A stretch of 64,000 nucleotides of DNA from Rhizohabitans arisaemae (GCF_025996515.1 NZ_BLRH01000029.1:62001-126000), one strand, 5' to 3'; shown: positions 41,667-50,409, counted from the first letter of the stretch. The notes: generated from the letters alone by a model not told the origin. Numbers and translations are program-made.

Positions 41667-43182
41667 GGCCAACCTGGCTCAGGAAGGTGCGGCTCTGGCT
41701 TGGCGGCACCGCCACCCCGGTCAGCCCCTTCTTGTAGGCGACGAACATGTCCGTCGCGAGCAGGGTGATCGTGGGGTAGACCAGCTCGGCCTCCTCCTTC
41801 TCGACGGCGATGAGGGCCTGCTGGTACGCCTCCTGGCTCTCGGCCGTCAGCGCCGCGTCGAGCAGCTTCTGCAGGGAGTCGGGGACGGGGCCCTGACGAC
41901 CCGCGGCGGGCTGCACGTACTGGTACGGGTTGGAGTAGTACGACTGCGCGTTCCAGCTCAGGGCGTATTTGGCGTTGACCAGCTTGTCGCCCCAGGCGCC
42001 GACCTCAAGCGGCTCCAGCTCGATCTTGATGCCGACCTTGGCGAGCTGGTCCTGCATGGCGGCGACCAGGTCGTTGGTGCCGCCGTCGTAACCGCTGAGG
42101 TACATCAGCGATGTGCTGAAACCGTTGGGGAATCCGGCCTCGCCGAGAAGCTGCTTGGCCTTCTCGATGTTCTGCGTCGAGTGGGGCAGTTCGGCCGGGG
42201 CGGGGGCCCAGGTGACGCTCGGCGGGATGTAGACGCTGGCCCGGGCCGCGCCGCTGTAGGCCTGCTGGGCCAGGGCGTCCCGGTCGAGCGCCAGGGCCAG
42301 CGCCTGGCGGACCTTGAGGTTGTCGAACGGCTTCGTGAGGTTGTTGACCTGAAGGAAGATCGTGGAGTCCGTCGCGGCCTTGTCAACTGTGATCTTGTCT
42401 GAGCCGGACAGGGCCTTCGACCCGGCCACGTCGGGGAAGATCAGGTCGACTTTCTCGGCCTGCAGGTTGCTCACCTGGGTGGAGATGTTCGGAACGTACA
42501 GGATGTTGAGGCGGTCGGACTTGGTCTTGGTGCCCCAGTAGTCCCCGTTGCGCGTGAGCTTGAGCTCGCTGTTGGCGCGGTAGGACTCCTGCTTCCACGG
42601 GCCGGTGCCGACCATGGTGACGGCCGGGTTGCCGGATGTGGCGGCCTTCTTGCTCATCACGGCACAACCCCACACGAGCGGGTTCGCCATGTTGTTGACG
42701 AAGCCGGCGTCCGGGCTCTTGAGCTTGAACTCCACGGTCGTGGGGCCTTTCGCCACCGTTTCCGTGTGCGTCGGGAACAACGCCTCGTCGATGCCGTCGG
42801 GGCTGTCCTTCAGGCGGGTGAAGGTGTGGACGACGTCGTCGGCGGTCAGCGTCTCGCCGTTGTGGAACTTCACATTGGGTTTGAGCTCGAACGTGTAGGT
42901 GAGACCGTCCGCCGACCGCTCGTAACCCGATGCGAGTGCGGGCTCCACCTTTCCGTCGGGGGTGGTGGTGAGCAGGCACTCGTACGCCAACTGCCAGGCG
43001 AACCGGTCGGCGAAATAGCCCGAGCCCTGTGGATCGAGTGTGGTGGGCGCCGTCGTTTCCGCCACGGTGACTCCGGCGTCAGCGGTGCTGCTTTTGGGTT
43101 GGGAACAACCCGCTGCGACCACCGCTGTCGTGCAAGCCACCACGGCAGCGCGTAGAGCGAACGCGCGGCCATGATGCTTCAT
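41659..43182 (-). CDS. Extracellular solute-binding lipoprotein, family 5 (peptide importer)
   Basis: 507 residues. Signal peptide with lipobox VAAGC (Cys about 26), then the family-5 fold: TTLDPQGSGY..., YTFELKPNVKFHNGETLTADDV, and the VRQALALALDRDAL stretch. Captures oligopeptides, or in other members nickel, opines or oligosaccharides, and delivers them to the permease. First gene of the importer operon, with a good promoter and an overlapping operator upstream. Neighbouring D-amino-acid genes suggest D-residue peptides or N-acyl-D-amino acids as cargo; that is inference. Confidence 0.92.
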   Translation of the reverse strand: MKHHGRAFALRAAVVACTTAVVAAGCSQPKSSTADAGVTVAETTAPTTLDPQGSGYFADRFAWQLAYECLLTTTPDGKVEPALASGYERSADGLTYTFELKPNVKFHNGETLTADDVVHTFTRLKDSPDGIDEALFPTHTETVAKGPTTVEFKLKSPDAGFVNNMANPLVWGCAVMSKKAATSGNPAVTMVGTGPWKQESYRANSELKLTRNGDYWGTKTKSDRLNILYVPNISTQVSNLQAEKVDLIFPDVAGSKALSGSDKITVDKAATDSTIFLQVNNLTKPFDNLKVRQALALALDRDALAQQAYSGAARASVYIPPSVTWAPAPAELPHSTQNIEKAKQLLGEAGFPNGFSTSLMYLSGYDGGTNDLVAAMQDQLAKVGIKIELEPLEVGAWGDKLVNAKYALSWNAQSYYSNPYQYVQPAAGRQGPVPDSLQKLLDAALTAESQEAYQQALIAVEKEEAELVYPTITLLATDMFVAYKKGLTGVAVPPSQSRTFLSQVGRG

Positions 43183-43284
43183 CAATCCAAACCTTCTCTC
43201 AAGGTCGATTCAGCGTTCCTCTGACCGCGCTCCGATGAGACGTGGGGAGACCAAGCAGGGGGCTGCGAGACACGCTGAATTGTG

Positions 43285-43346
43285 TTGCAATGCAAATCAG
43301 TGACTTGCATTGCATCATGGTTATGTCTAGGGCATAGTCGTGTCAA
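43285..43346 (-). promoter_or_regulatory. Promoter of the importer operon with overlapping double-dyad operator
   Basis: On the minus strand TTGACA (43341-43346), 17 bases, TAACCA (43318-43323): a good -35 and a fair -10. Directly downstream, over the expected start point, TGCAATGCAA (43286-43295) and its exact reverse complement TTGCATTGCA (43305-43314) are 9 bases apart. The first arm with its flanking T is itself the palindrome TTGCA-A-TGCAA, and the second nearly so. The layout suits a repressor dimer of dimers; the IclR gene at 45017 is the likely source. The same site may control the divergent deacylase gene. Confidence 0.7.
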
Positions 43347-43400
43347 GAAGTCCCCCGGCAAAATGCCTCGTGACCCGTTGTAAAGAAAGGGTGGCGACCC

Positions 43401-45020
43401 GTGGTCGCGCGTATGCCTAATGTCCGTTATGTCGGGTATCGACCTGGCTTGATGCTAGACCTCGTGCTGCGTGGTGGCTACATCACGGACGGTACGGGCG
43501 CCGAGCCGTTCTCCGCCGATCTCGGCATTCTGGGTACCAGGGTGGCGGCCGTCGGCGACCTCGCCGAGGCTCCCGCACGGGAGGTGGTCGACGTCACCGG
43601 GCGCCGGGTGATGCCCGGTTTCATCGACGCCCACAGCCACGCCGACACGCTGATCGGCGACCCCGACTTCGAGCTCGCCGTCCTCCGGCAGGGCGTGACG
43701 ACGGTCGTCGCCGGCCAGGACGGAATCTCCGTCGCCCCCTCGTCGGGGCCCGCGGCCGGACAGCTGGACCGGTACTTCGCCGCGGTCAACGGACATCGTC
43801 CACCTGAACTCGCCGGCGGCTGCTCCGTCGCCGACCTGCTGTCGTACTACGACCGGCGGGGGTCGCTGAACGTCGCCTACCTGGTGCCGGCCGGCACCCT
43901 GCGGGCCGAGGTGACGGGCTTCGCCGCGGGACAGGCCGACGCGGGCGAACTGAAGGACATGGCGGCCCTGCTCGAAGAGTCGCTGGCCGCCGGTGCCGTC
44001 GGGCTCTCGACCGGACTGGAGTACGTTCCCGGCGGCTACGCCGATGTGGACGAGCTGGCCTATCTGTGCGGCCTCGTCGCGGAGGCGGGGGGCGTGCACG
44101 TTTCCCACCTGCGCGGCTACGAGGCGGACGCACGGATCGGGATGGCCGAGCTGCGGGCGGTCGCCGTGGCCTCCGGCGTCGCCTCCCACGTGTCGCACTA
44201 CCACGGACCGGCCGCGCTCCTGCTCCCGCTGCTCGCGGAGGCGGCGGACGACGGTGTCGATCTCACCTACGACACCTATCCGTACCGCCGCGGCAACACG
44301 ATTCTGGCCATGATCGCGCTGCCGCGGGACCTGCAGCGCGGTTCGCCGTACGAGACGTTGGAAACCCTGGCCGATCCGGCGACCCGCAGGGAACTGGCGC
44401 GCACCTGGTTCCCGGCGGCCGAGGACCTGCTCAGCCGGATCACGCTCTCCTACGTCGAGTCACCCGAGTGGGGGTGGGCCGAGGGGCTGAGCCTGGCCGA
44501 GACCGCCGAGCGCGCCGGACGCACGGTCGCGGACACCGTCTGCGAGCTCATCACCGCGAGTCGCCTCGGTGTGGGCTGCGTGGTCCGGCAGCCGAAGAGC
44601 AATGCCCTGGAGGACATCCGGGCGCTGCTCCGGCAGCCGGGTCACATGGCCGGTTCCGACGGCATATTCACCGGGAGCCACCCACATCCGCGCGGCTGGG
44701 GTGCCTTCGCCCGGTTGCTTGGCCGGCACACACGCGACCTGGGGGACTGGACCTGGGGTGAGGCCGCATGGCATCTGTCGGGGCACGCGGCCGAGCGGTT
44801 CGGCCTGTCCGATCGGGGATTTCTGCGGGAAGGCCAGGTGGCCGACATCGCCGTCGTCGATCCGGACCGCATCGCCGACCGTGCCGATTATCATGATCCA
44901 CGATCATTGGCCGAAGGCGTCGACGACGTGATCGTCAATGGTGAATTCGTGCTTCGTCACGGGCACCGCACCGGTGCCCGCAGTGGCCGTGCGCTGAGGC
45001 GAGGGGAGCGTCCACGATGA
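43401..45020 (+). CDS. N-acyl-D-amino-acid deacylase family amidohydrolase
   Basis: 539 residues (523 if started at ATG 43452, where family homology MLDLVLRGGYITDGTG begins; neither start has a strong ribosome binding site). Metal-dependent TIM-barrel amidohydrolase; relatives release free D-amino acids from N-acyl forms. HxH in GFIDAHSHADT, then VTTVVAGQDGIS. D-aminoacylase itself has an NCG with a metal-binding Cys at this spot; this protein has QDG, as in a second subgroup. VSHYHGP, SHLRGY and the late GSDGIFTG (metal Asp) follow. Ends 4 bases inside the IclR gene. Substrate could be an N-acyl-D-amino acid or a D-dipeptide. Confidence 0.85.
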   Translation: MVARMPNVRYVGYRPGLMLDLVLRGGYITDGTGAEPFSADLGILGTRVAAVGDLAEAPAREVVDVTGRRVMPGFIDAHSHADTLIGDPDFELAVLRQGVTTVVAGQDGISVAPSSGPAAGQLDRYFAAVNGHRPPELAGGCSVADLLSYYDRRGSLNVAYLVPAGTLRAEVTGFAAGQADAGELKDMAALLEESLAAGAVGLSTGLEYVPGGYADVDELAYLCGLVAEAGGVHVSHLRGYEADARIGMAELRAVAVASGVASHVSHYHGPAALLLPLLAEAADDGVDLTYDTYPYRRGNTILAMIALPRDLQRGSPYETLETLADPATRRELARTWFPAAEDLLSRITLSYVESPEWGWAEGLSLAETAERAGRTVADTVCELITASRLGVGCVVRQPKSNALEDIRALLRQPGHMAGSDGIFTGSHPHPRGWGAFARLLGRHTRDLGDWTWGEAAWHLSGHAAERFGLSDRGFLREGQVADIAVVDPDRIADRADYHDPRSLAEGVDDVIVNGEFVLRHGHRTGARSGRALRRGERPR

Positions 45021-45808
45021 CCCAGGATCTGAGTAAGACCCCAGGTCCTCGCAACAACTCGGCGTCGTTGCGCCGAGCGTTGTCCATCCTGCTGCAGCTC
45101 GGCAACGACACCGGCGGGGGCGGCTACTCCCTCGTCGAGCTGGCCACGGAGCTGGAGATGAACAAGAGCACGCTGCTGCGGCTGCTCCAGCCGCTCACCG
45201 AGGCACGCTTCGTGGAACAGCTCAACTCCGGGCACTACCGGCTGGGCTGGCGAAACGCTCAGCTCGGCCAGGTGTACCTCGCCGGAGTGGACCTGCACCG
45301 CACGATGCGGGACGTGCTGCAGCAGCTCGCCACGCAGACCAGCGAGACCGTTCACCTGGCGATCGCCGACTTTCCGAGCATCGTGTACGTGGACAAGGTC
45401 GACAGCCTCCACCCCGTCCGGATGTTCTCCCGGATCGGCAACCAGCAGCCGGCCTACAGCACGAGCCTGGGCAAGGCGATGCTGGCCCACGCCCCGGCCG
45501 AGACCGTACAGGTCGTCGTCTCGAACGGGATGCCGGCCCGGACGTCGCAGACGATCACCACGGCCGACGGGCTGTGCGCGGAGCTGGCGGCGATCAGGGA
45601 GCGAGGCTATTCGATCGACGACATCGAGAACGAGGAAGGCATTCGTTGCGTAGCCGCACCGATCTTCGATGTGTCGGGGATGAGTTCGAGCGGGATCAGC
45701 GTCTCCGGCCCCGTGGAACGGGTCACCCGGGAGCGGGTTTCGGAGCTCGGGCCGCTGGTGATCGCGGCCGCGAACGAGATCTCGCGGCGCCTCGGAGCAC
45801 GGCGGTGA
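45017..45808 (+). CDS. IclR-family transcriptional regulator
   Basis: 263 residues. N-terminal winged helix (SLRRALSILLQLGNDTGGGG; LVELATELEMNKSTLLRLLQ) and a C-terminal GAF-like ligand domain with the typical YSTSLGKAMLAH and RGYSIDDIENEEGIRCVAAP (exactly 20 residues). It overlaps the deacylase gene by 4 bases (ATGA), so the two are coupled. Best candidate to bind the double dyad at 43285-43314, sensing a catabolite of the locus (a keto acid is usual for IclR proteins). Confidence 0.92.
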   Translation: MTQDLSKTPGPRNNSASLRRALSILLQLGNDTGGGGYSLVELATELEMNKSTLLRLLQPLTEARFVEQLNSGHYRLGWRNAQLGQVYLAGVDLHRTMRDVLQQLATQTSETVHLAIADFPSIVYVDKVDSLHPVRMFSRIGNQQPAYSTSLGKAMLAHAPAETVQVVVSNGMPARTSQTITTADGLCAELAAIRERGYSIDDIENEEGIRCVAAPIFDVSGMSSSGISVSGPVERVTRERVSELGPLVIAAANEISRRLGARR

Positions 45809-45890
45809 CCCTGCCGATCCGTACCCTCGACCGCACGCCGCCCGCCGGAGTACTTCGCGCGGCCGGCACGTCTTCCCTAGGAGTCAACCC

Positions 45891-46550
45891 ATGATCGGGA
45901 CTGTGGAGCGCACGGCGGCTCCCGTACAGATCGTCACCACCGGTGTCGTCGCCATCCTCCGCGCGCACACGGCCGACCACGTGGTGCGTACGGCCGACGC
46001 GCTCGTCGAGGGCGGCATCACGTGCATCGAGCTTACGGCGACCACGCCCGGATTCATCGACACATTGCGCGGTCTGCGGCAACGCTACGGCGGTGAGATC
46101 GCGATCGGTGCGGGAACGATCACCGAAAGCGCTCAGGCCGAGTCGGCTCTCGCGGCCGGTGCCGACTTCGTCGTCTCGCCTTGCGTCAGCGAGGAGGCGA
46201 TCGAGACCGTACGGGCGGCCGGCGTCCCGACCGTCGTCGGAGCCTGGACTCCGACCGAGGTGCTGCACGCATGGCGGCTCGGAGCCTCCGCGGTCAAACT
46301 GTTCCCGGCTTCCAGCGGCGGGGTGGCGCACCTGCGGCGGCTGCGCGAGCCGTTCCCGGACATCCCGCTGATCCCCACCGGTGGTGTCACCGCCGACCTC
46401 GTCGCGGACTTCCTGGGCGCCGGAGCGGTGGCCGTCGGGCTGGGCGGCGCGCTGACCGGTACGGCGCTGCGCACCGGAGAGGCCGGCCGCATGCGCGGCG
46501 ACATCGCGCGGGTGCTCCGGTCCGTCGCGGCCGGGCGGGCACGCCGATGA
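45891..46550 (+). CDS. KDPG/KHG-type aldolase (2-keto-3-deoxy-6-phosphogluconate aldolase family)
   Basis: 219 residues, class I aldolase. Glu47 (CIELTATTPG) and the Schiff-base Lys136 (SAVKLFPASSGG) are in place, as is Arg24 (AILRAH) for the carboxylate. Cleaves 2-keto-3-deoxy acid phosphates to pyruvate and an aldehyde. ATG after a weak purine tract; 80 bases separate it from the IclR gene. Overlaps the kinase gene by ATGA. A KDPG aldolase and kinase inside a D-amino-acid locus is unusual, so the substrate may be a related 2-keto acid rather than KDPG. Confidence 0.9.
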   Translation: MIGTVERTAAPVQIVTTGVVAILRAHTADHVVRTADALVEGGITCIELTATTPGFIDTLRGLRQRYGGEIAIGAGTITESAQAESALAAGADFVVSPCVSEEAIETVRAAGVPTVVGAWTPTEVLHAWRLGASAVKLFPASSGGVAHLRRLREPFPDIPLIPTGGVTADLVADFLGAGAVAVGLGGALTGTALRTGEAGRMRGDIARVLRSVAAGRARR

Positions 46551-47488
46551 CGGCCGACCTCGTGACGCTCGGCGAGGCGATGGGGCTGCTCACGCCGATC
46601 GAGCCCGGGCCCCTGCTGCGCAAGCCGCTGATGCGTCTCGGCTTCGGGGGCGCCGAGACCAACCTGGCCATCGGCGCCTCCCGGCTGGGCCTGCGCACCC
46701 ACTGGATCGGTCGCGTCGGCGACGACGAGATCGGCGACCTCATCGTGCGCGAGCTGCGGGCCGAAGGCGTGGTGACCTCGTGCGTACGGGACACGGCGCC
46801 CACCGGGTTGATGCTCAAGACCGTCGGAGCCGCCGGCCAAGTCCGGGTCACCTACCTCCGGTCCGCCAGCGCCGGCTCGCGCCTGTCCGTCGACGACGTC
46901 GACGAGACGGCGATCCGCGAGGCGAAGGTGCTGCACGTCACCGGCATCACGCCGGCGCTCGGCGACAAGCCCGCCGCGGCGGTGTCGGCGGCCGTCGAGG
47001 TCGCGCGGGCCAACGGCGTCACCGTCTCACTCGACGTGAACTACCGCGGCGCGCTGTGGGATCCGCGTACGGCCGCGTTGGCCCTGGAGCCGCTCGTCAA
47101 GCAGGCCGACGTGCTGTTCACCACGTTCGAGGAGGCTCGGCTCATCGTGGACGAGGCCACCCCGGCCGACTGCGCGCGCGTGTTGTCGTCCCTCGGTCCG
47201 AGCCAGGTCATGGTCAAACTCGGGGCGGCGGGTAGCGTGTCCGTCGTCGACGACGAACTCTACGTGCGGGAGGCCGAGACGGTGACGGTGGTCGACCCCG
47301 TCGGAGCCGGGGACGCCTTCGCGGCGGGCTACCTGAGCGAGCTTGTGCGCGGCGTCGATCCGCACGGCCGGCTGTCGACCGCCACCAGGACCGGGGCGTT
47401 CGCCGTCACCGTCTCGGGCGACTGGGAGGGGCTGCCCACCCGGGCGGACCTGAGCGACTTCGAACGCCGTGACGATGTCGTCCGTTGA
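46547..47488 (+). CDS. PfkB-family sugar kinase (2-keto-3-deoxygluconate kinase-like)
   Basis: 313 residues. LGFGGAETNLAIGASRLGL near the start and the catalytic VDPVGAGDAFAAGYLSEL near the end. KDG kinases phosphorylate 2-keto-3-deoxygluconate to KDPG, the substrate of the aldolase encoded just upstream. ATG 46547 overlaps the aldolase stop; the longer frame from 46181 is a shadow of the aldolase. Followed after 25 bases by the PLP enzyme. Confidence 0.9.
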   Translation: MTADLVTLGEAMGLLTPIEPGPLLRKPLMRLGFGGAETNLAIGASRLGLRTHWIGRVGDDEIGDLIVRELRAEGVVTSCVRDTAPTGLMLKTVGAAGQVRVTYLRSASAGSRLSVDDVDETAIREAKVLHVTGITPALGDKPAAAVSAAVEVARANGVTVSLDVNYRGALWDPRTAALALEPLVKQADVLFTTFEEARLIVDEATPADCARVLSSLGPSQVMVKLGAAGSVSVVDDELYVREAETVTVVDPVGAGDAFAAGYLSELVRGVDPHGRLSTATRTGAFAVTVSGDWEGLPTRADLSDFERRDDVVR

Positions 47489-47513
47489 TCCAAAGCTCGA
47501 CGAAAGAGGCGGA

Positions 47514-48671
47514 ATGAGGATTCCTGACGAACCGCTCGGACCATGGACGAAAGGCTTCCTCACGGGCGAGCCCGCGGTCGGCCGCTCCCTGTTCGACGGG
47601 CCCTTCGTCTTCCCGTTGATGGTCCTGCACCGGGACGCGCTCCAGCACGACATCGCCGCGATGGCCGCCTTCGCCCGCGGACACGGCATGGAGCTCGCGC
47701 CGCACGTCAAGACCACGATGGCGCCGCGGATCGTCCAGGCCCAGCTGGCCGCCGGGGCATGGGGCGGTACGGTGGCCACGCCGAGCCAGGCTCTGGCGCT
47801 GCGCGGCTTCGCGGTGCCGAGGATTCTGCTCGCCAACCAGGTCGTCGACCCCGTCGCGCTGCGTGCCCTAGCCGCGGAGCTGGACCGGGATCCGGAGTTC
47901 GAGTTCCTCTGCTTCGCCGACTCCGTCGAGGGGGTGGAGATCCTCTCCAGGTGCGCCGGAACGCGGCCGTTCCGGGTCCTGGCCGAGCTCGGCCACGCCG
48001 GAGGGCGGTGCGGCAGCCGTACGCTCGCCGAGCTCTACCGGGTGGCCGAAGCCGTACGGGCCGCAAACGGGGTGGAGCTCGCCGGGGTCGCGGGCTACGA
48101 GGGGACGCTCTCGTCGGCGGACGAGGTGCGCGGCTATGTGAAGGCGCTGCGCGAGGCCGTCGAGGCGACGGGTACGGAGATACTGACGGTCGGCGGCAGC
48201 CAGTGGTTCGACGTGATCGCCGAGGAGCTGGCCGGGTGCACCGCGACGGTGGTGCTGCGCAGCGGGGCGTACGTCACCCACGACGACGGGTACTACCGTG
48301 AGCGCACACCGTTCAACCGGATGGCGGGGGAGCTGCGCCCGGCGCTCGAACTCTGGGCGCACGTGCTGTCGGTGCCCGAACCCGGCTTGACCGTCGTGGG
48401 GTTCGGCAAGCGGGACGCCCCCTTCGACGAGGGGCTCCCGGTGCCGAAGGCGCTGCGCCGGGCGGACGGCACGTCCGTACCGCTGCGCGAGGTGAGCGTG
48501 GTGAAGATGTACGACCAGCACGCCGTACTCGCCGGGGACGCCGGGTTGCGCCCCGGCGACCTGGTGTCGTTCGGGGTCTCGCATCCGTGCACCGCGTTCG
48601 ACAAGTGGCGGGTCCTGCCGGTGGTGGACGATCACTACGTGGTGACCGAGTTGATTAATACCTATTTCTAG
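47514..48671 (+). CDS. D-serine/D-threonine PLP enzyme (DSD1-like deaminase or D-threonine aldolase)
   Basis: 385 residues, alanine-racemase-type fold III PLP enzyme with a metal site. Lys66 in PHVKTTM is the cofactor lysine. His357 and Cys359 in SHPCTAFDKW are the zinc ligands known from D-serine dehydratase and D-threonine aldolase. It converts D-serine (or D-threonine) to pyruvate or oxobutyrate plus ammonia, or cleaves D-beta-hydroxy amino acids. ATG 47514 has AGAGG 4 bases upstream and gives a normal N-terminus; an earlier GTG at 47469 adds an unrelated 15 residues. Next to a D-amino-acid deacylase, a catabolic role is clear; exact reaction not decided. Confidence 0.88.
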   Translation: MRIPDEPLGPWTKGFLTGEPAVGRSLFDGPFVFPLMVLHRDALQHDIAAMAAFARGHGMELAPHVKTTMAPRIVQAQLAAGAWGGTVATPSQALALRGFAVPRILLANQVVDPVALRALAAELDRDPEFEFLCFADSVEGVEILSRCAGTRPFRVLAELGHAGGRCGSRTLAELYRVAEAVRAANGVELAGVAGYEGTLSSADEVRGYVKALREAVEATGTEILTVGGSQWFDVIAEELAGCTATVVLRSGAYVTHDDGYYRERTPFNRMAGELRPALELWAHVLSVPEPGLTVVGFGKRDAPFDEGLPVPKALRRADGTSVPLREVSVVKMYDQHAVLAGDAGLRPGDLVSFGVSHPCTAFDKWRVLPVVDDHYVVTELINTYF

Positions 48672-48683
48672 GGAGTGGGATAT

Positions 48684-49067
48684 ATGGGTAAGCAGGAGAT
48701 CAGGACGGATGGGTGTGTGCCCCCGGTAGGGGCCTACTCGCAGGGTCTGGTGGTGGGAGACTTCGTCTACACCTCGGGGATGGGCCCGCTCGACCCGGTG
48801 ACATCGGAGGTCGTGGGCGACGACGTGGCCACCCAGACCCGGCAGACCCTGAAGAACCTCGCGGCGATCCTCGACGCGCATGGCCTGACCTTCGACGACG
48901 TGGTCAAGTCGACGGTGCACCTGCAGCACCTCAAGCGGGACTTCGCCGCCTACAACGAGGTCTACAAGGAACACTTCAAGGAGCCGTTCCCGGTCCGGAC
49001 CACGGTCGGATCCGAACTGATGAACATCCTGGTCGAGATCGACTTCGTGGCCTACAAGGGGCGGTGA
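48684..49067 (+). CDS. ridA: RidA family reactive-intermediate deaminase
   Basis: 127 residues, YjgF/RidA fold, trimeric. Hydrolyses reactive enamine and imine intermediates, such as 2-aminoacrylate released by serine dehydratases. The Arg in PVRTTVGSEL that binds the carboxylate is present, as is VGAYSQGLVVGDFVYTSG. ATG 48684 has GGGAGTGG upstream. It directly follows the D-serine/D-threonine enzyme, whose aminoacrylate product it would clear, so the pairing makes functional sense. Confidence 0.92.
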   Translation: MGKQEIRTDGCVPPVGAYSQGLVVGDFVYTSGMGPLDPVTSEVVGDDVATQTRQTLKNLAAILDAHGLTFDDVVKSTVHLQHLKRDFAAYNEVYKEHFKEPFPVRTTVGSELMNILVEIDFVAYKGR

Positions 49068-49556
49068 CCCGGCGTCCGCGGCGACGTGGTCGCGCCGCCG
49101 CGGACCTGACCGGCGAGGGGCCGGCCGGGGTCCACCCACAGCTCCCGCGCTTGAGCGGGACGACTTTTTCCCGAGCCGCCCGGTACGGCGAGGTCGGGAG
49201 GTAACCGCCGACCGCCACCTGCCCGTACGGAAGCGGCGTCGGGTCGCGAACCAGCACCTTCCTCCGCTCGAACCGGCTGACCTGCCGAGCGTCGCCGGTC
49301 GTGACGTCCAGCGCGAAGGTGTCGTCGACCGGCTTTCTGCGAGTGACGCCCACGAGTGGGGCTCAGCCAGCCGATTCCCCGGCAGTATGAGACGTCTTTC
49401 GGGGCTTGGCCGCCGACCCGGCCGGAGCGATTGAGGAGCAACCCGCGACCAGGGTCGCCCCGACGAACAGCAGGATGGACTTCGTCCATGGCGGTCATCA
49501 CCCGGTTGGAGCACACCGGGGATCCGGTGGTCCAGCCGACCTTTGGTACGTGTGTG
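49068..49556. other. Intergenic region with possible decayed coding DNA
   Basis: GC-rich dyads lie just after ridA (49075-49100) and may terminate it. On the minus strand, about 49140-49353 has coding-like third positions and reads DDTFALDVTTGDARQVSRF and VAVGGYLPTSPYRAA, reminiscent of propeller repeats, but the frame soon dissolves. I call no gene. Confidence 0.45.
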
Positions 49557-49766
49557 TCACGAGCGAGCTCGTGCGTACCCGGGTCGGCCCGCCGGGCCGG
49601 CCAGCTCGACGATGGGGTGCGACGCCTCCACGTAAGTGATCAGGTGGATGCCCATGCCGCCGCAGGCGCAGCGCACGTAGATCACCCGCCCTTGCGAGGT
49701 TGAGTGACCGGACAGGATCTCCTGCCCCGTCGCGGAGCCGCATTCATCACACGCCTTCAGGTCCAT
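49557..49766 (-). CDS. Small zinc-ribbon protein
   Basis: 69 residues. CDECG at 6-10 and CACGG at 33-37 form a Cys4 zinc ribbon, with a beta-strand HLITYVEASHPIVEL after it. ATG preceded by GGTGG. Divergent from the CGNR-type gene with 62 bases between, containing a TGTAAT/ATTACA dyad. It may be a zinc-binding regulator or adaptor; the family is not known to me. Confidence 0.7.
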   Translation of the reverse strand: MDLKACDECGSATGQEILSGHSTSQGRVIYVRCACGGMGIHLITYVEASHPIVELAGPAGRPGYARARS

Positions 49767-49787
49767 CGTCCCACCTTCAAAGAAGGT

Positions 49788-49819
49788 TGTAATTCAATTA
49801 TCTACCAAATTAGATTACA
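49788..49819. promoter_or_regulatory. TGTAAT...ATTACA dyad between divergent zinc-binding proteins
   Basis: TGTAAT at 49788-49793 and ATTACA at 49814-49819, in a 35-bp AT-rich island. It can serve both divergent promoters. The CGNR-type protein encoded downstream may bind it. Confidence 0.45.
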
Positions 49820-49828
49820 GTTGGGTTT

Positions 49829-50386
49829 GTGACAAGATCCAGCCCTACCGAGGTGACCGGTTACCGCAACGACGGCGTGGGCACCGCAGTGGCCTTGGTC
49901 AACGCCGTCACCACCGACGGCGACGCCTCCCCCGGAGCGCTCGGCGCGCTGCTGGCCTCCTACAACTTCAAGGTCGGCGAACCGGTGACCGACGACGAGG
50001 CGGAAGCGCTTCGCCACTGGGCGCGGCTGCTGCGGCCGGTGTTCGCCGAGGCCGACGAGGAGGGGGCGATCGACCTGCTCAACGCCGTGATGGGCGAGGT
50101 CCCCATGCATCCGCACATCTCCGACCATGGCCTGGGCCCGCACCTGCACTACGGCCCGCCCGGGGCCGGGCTTGTCGACCGCGTCCGGGCCAACACCGCG
50201 GTGGGACTGGCTTTCGTGATCTGCGAGCACGGCGCCGGTCGGCTCGGCGTGTGCCAGGACACCGGGTGCGAGCGCGTCTACGCCGACATCTCGCGCGGGC
50301 CGCGCAAACGCTACTGCTCCAAAACCTGCCTCAACCGTGCCACCGTCGCAGCCTTCCGCGCCCGCCAGGCGGTGACCCCCACCTGA
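49829..50386 (+). CDS. CGNR-type zinc-finger protein (ABATE domain), probable regulator
   Basis: 185 residues. Begins with an ABATE-like helical domain (about 10-130). The C-terminal finger has Cys residues in GVCQDTGCERVYAD and RKRYCSKTCLNRATVAAFRAR; the CGNR signature is CLNR here, a permitted variant. Such proteins are thought to regulate stress or transport genes. GTG start without a strong ribosome binding site. The MFS gene begins 23 bases on, so control of that transporter is likely. Confidence 0.85.
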   Translation: MTRSSPTEVTGYRNDGVGTAVALVNAVTTDGDASPGALGALLASYNFKVGEPVTDDEAEALRHWARLLRPVFAEADEEGAIDLLNAVMGEVPMHPHISDHGLGPHLHYGPPGAGLVDRVRANTAVGLAFVICEHGAGRLGVCQDTGCERVYADISRGPRKRYCSKTCLNRATVAAFRARQAVTPT

Positions 50387-50409
50387 CCGCCGTCGAGAAG
50401 GGGAGTCCC

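Noticed and set aside
48976-49353. 125-residue minus frame after ridA
   Set aside because: The first 70 residues have coding-like third positions but the rest overlaps ridA antisense; at most a decayed fragment.
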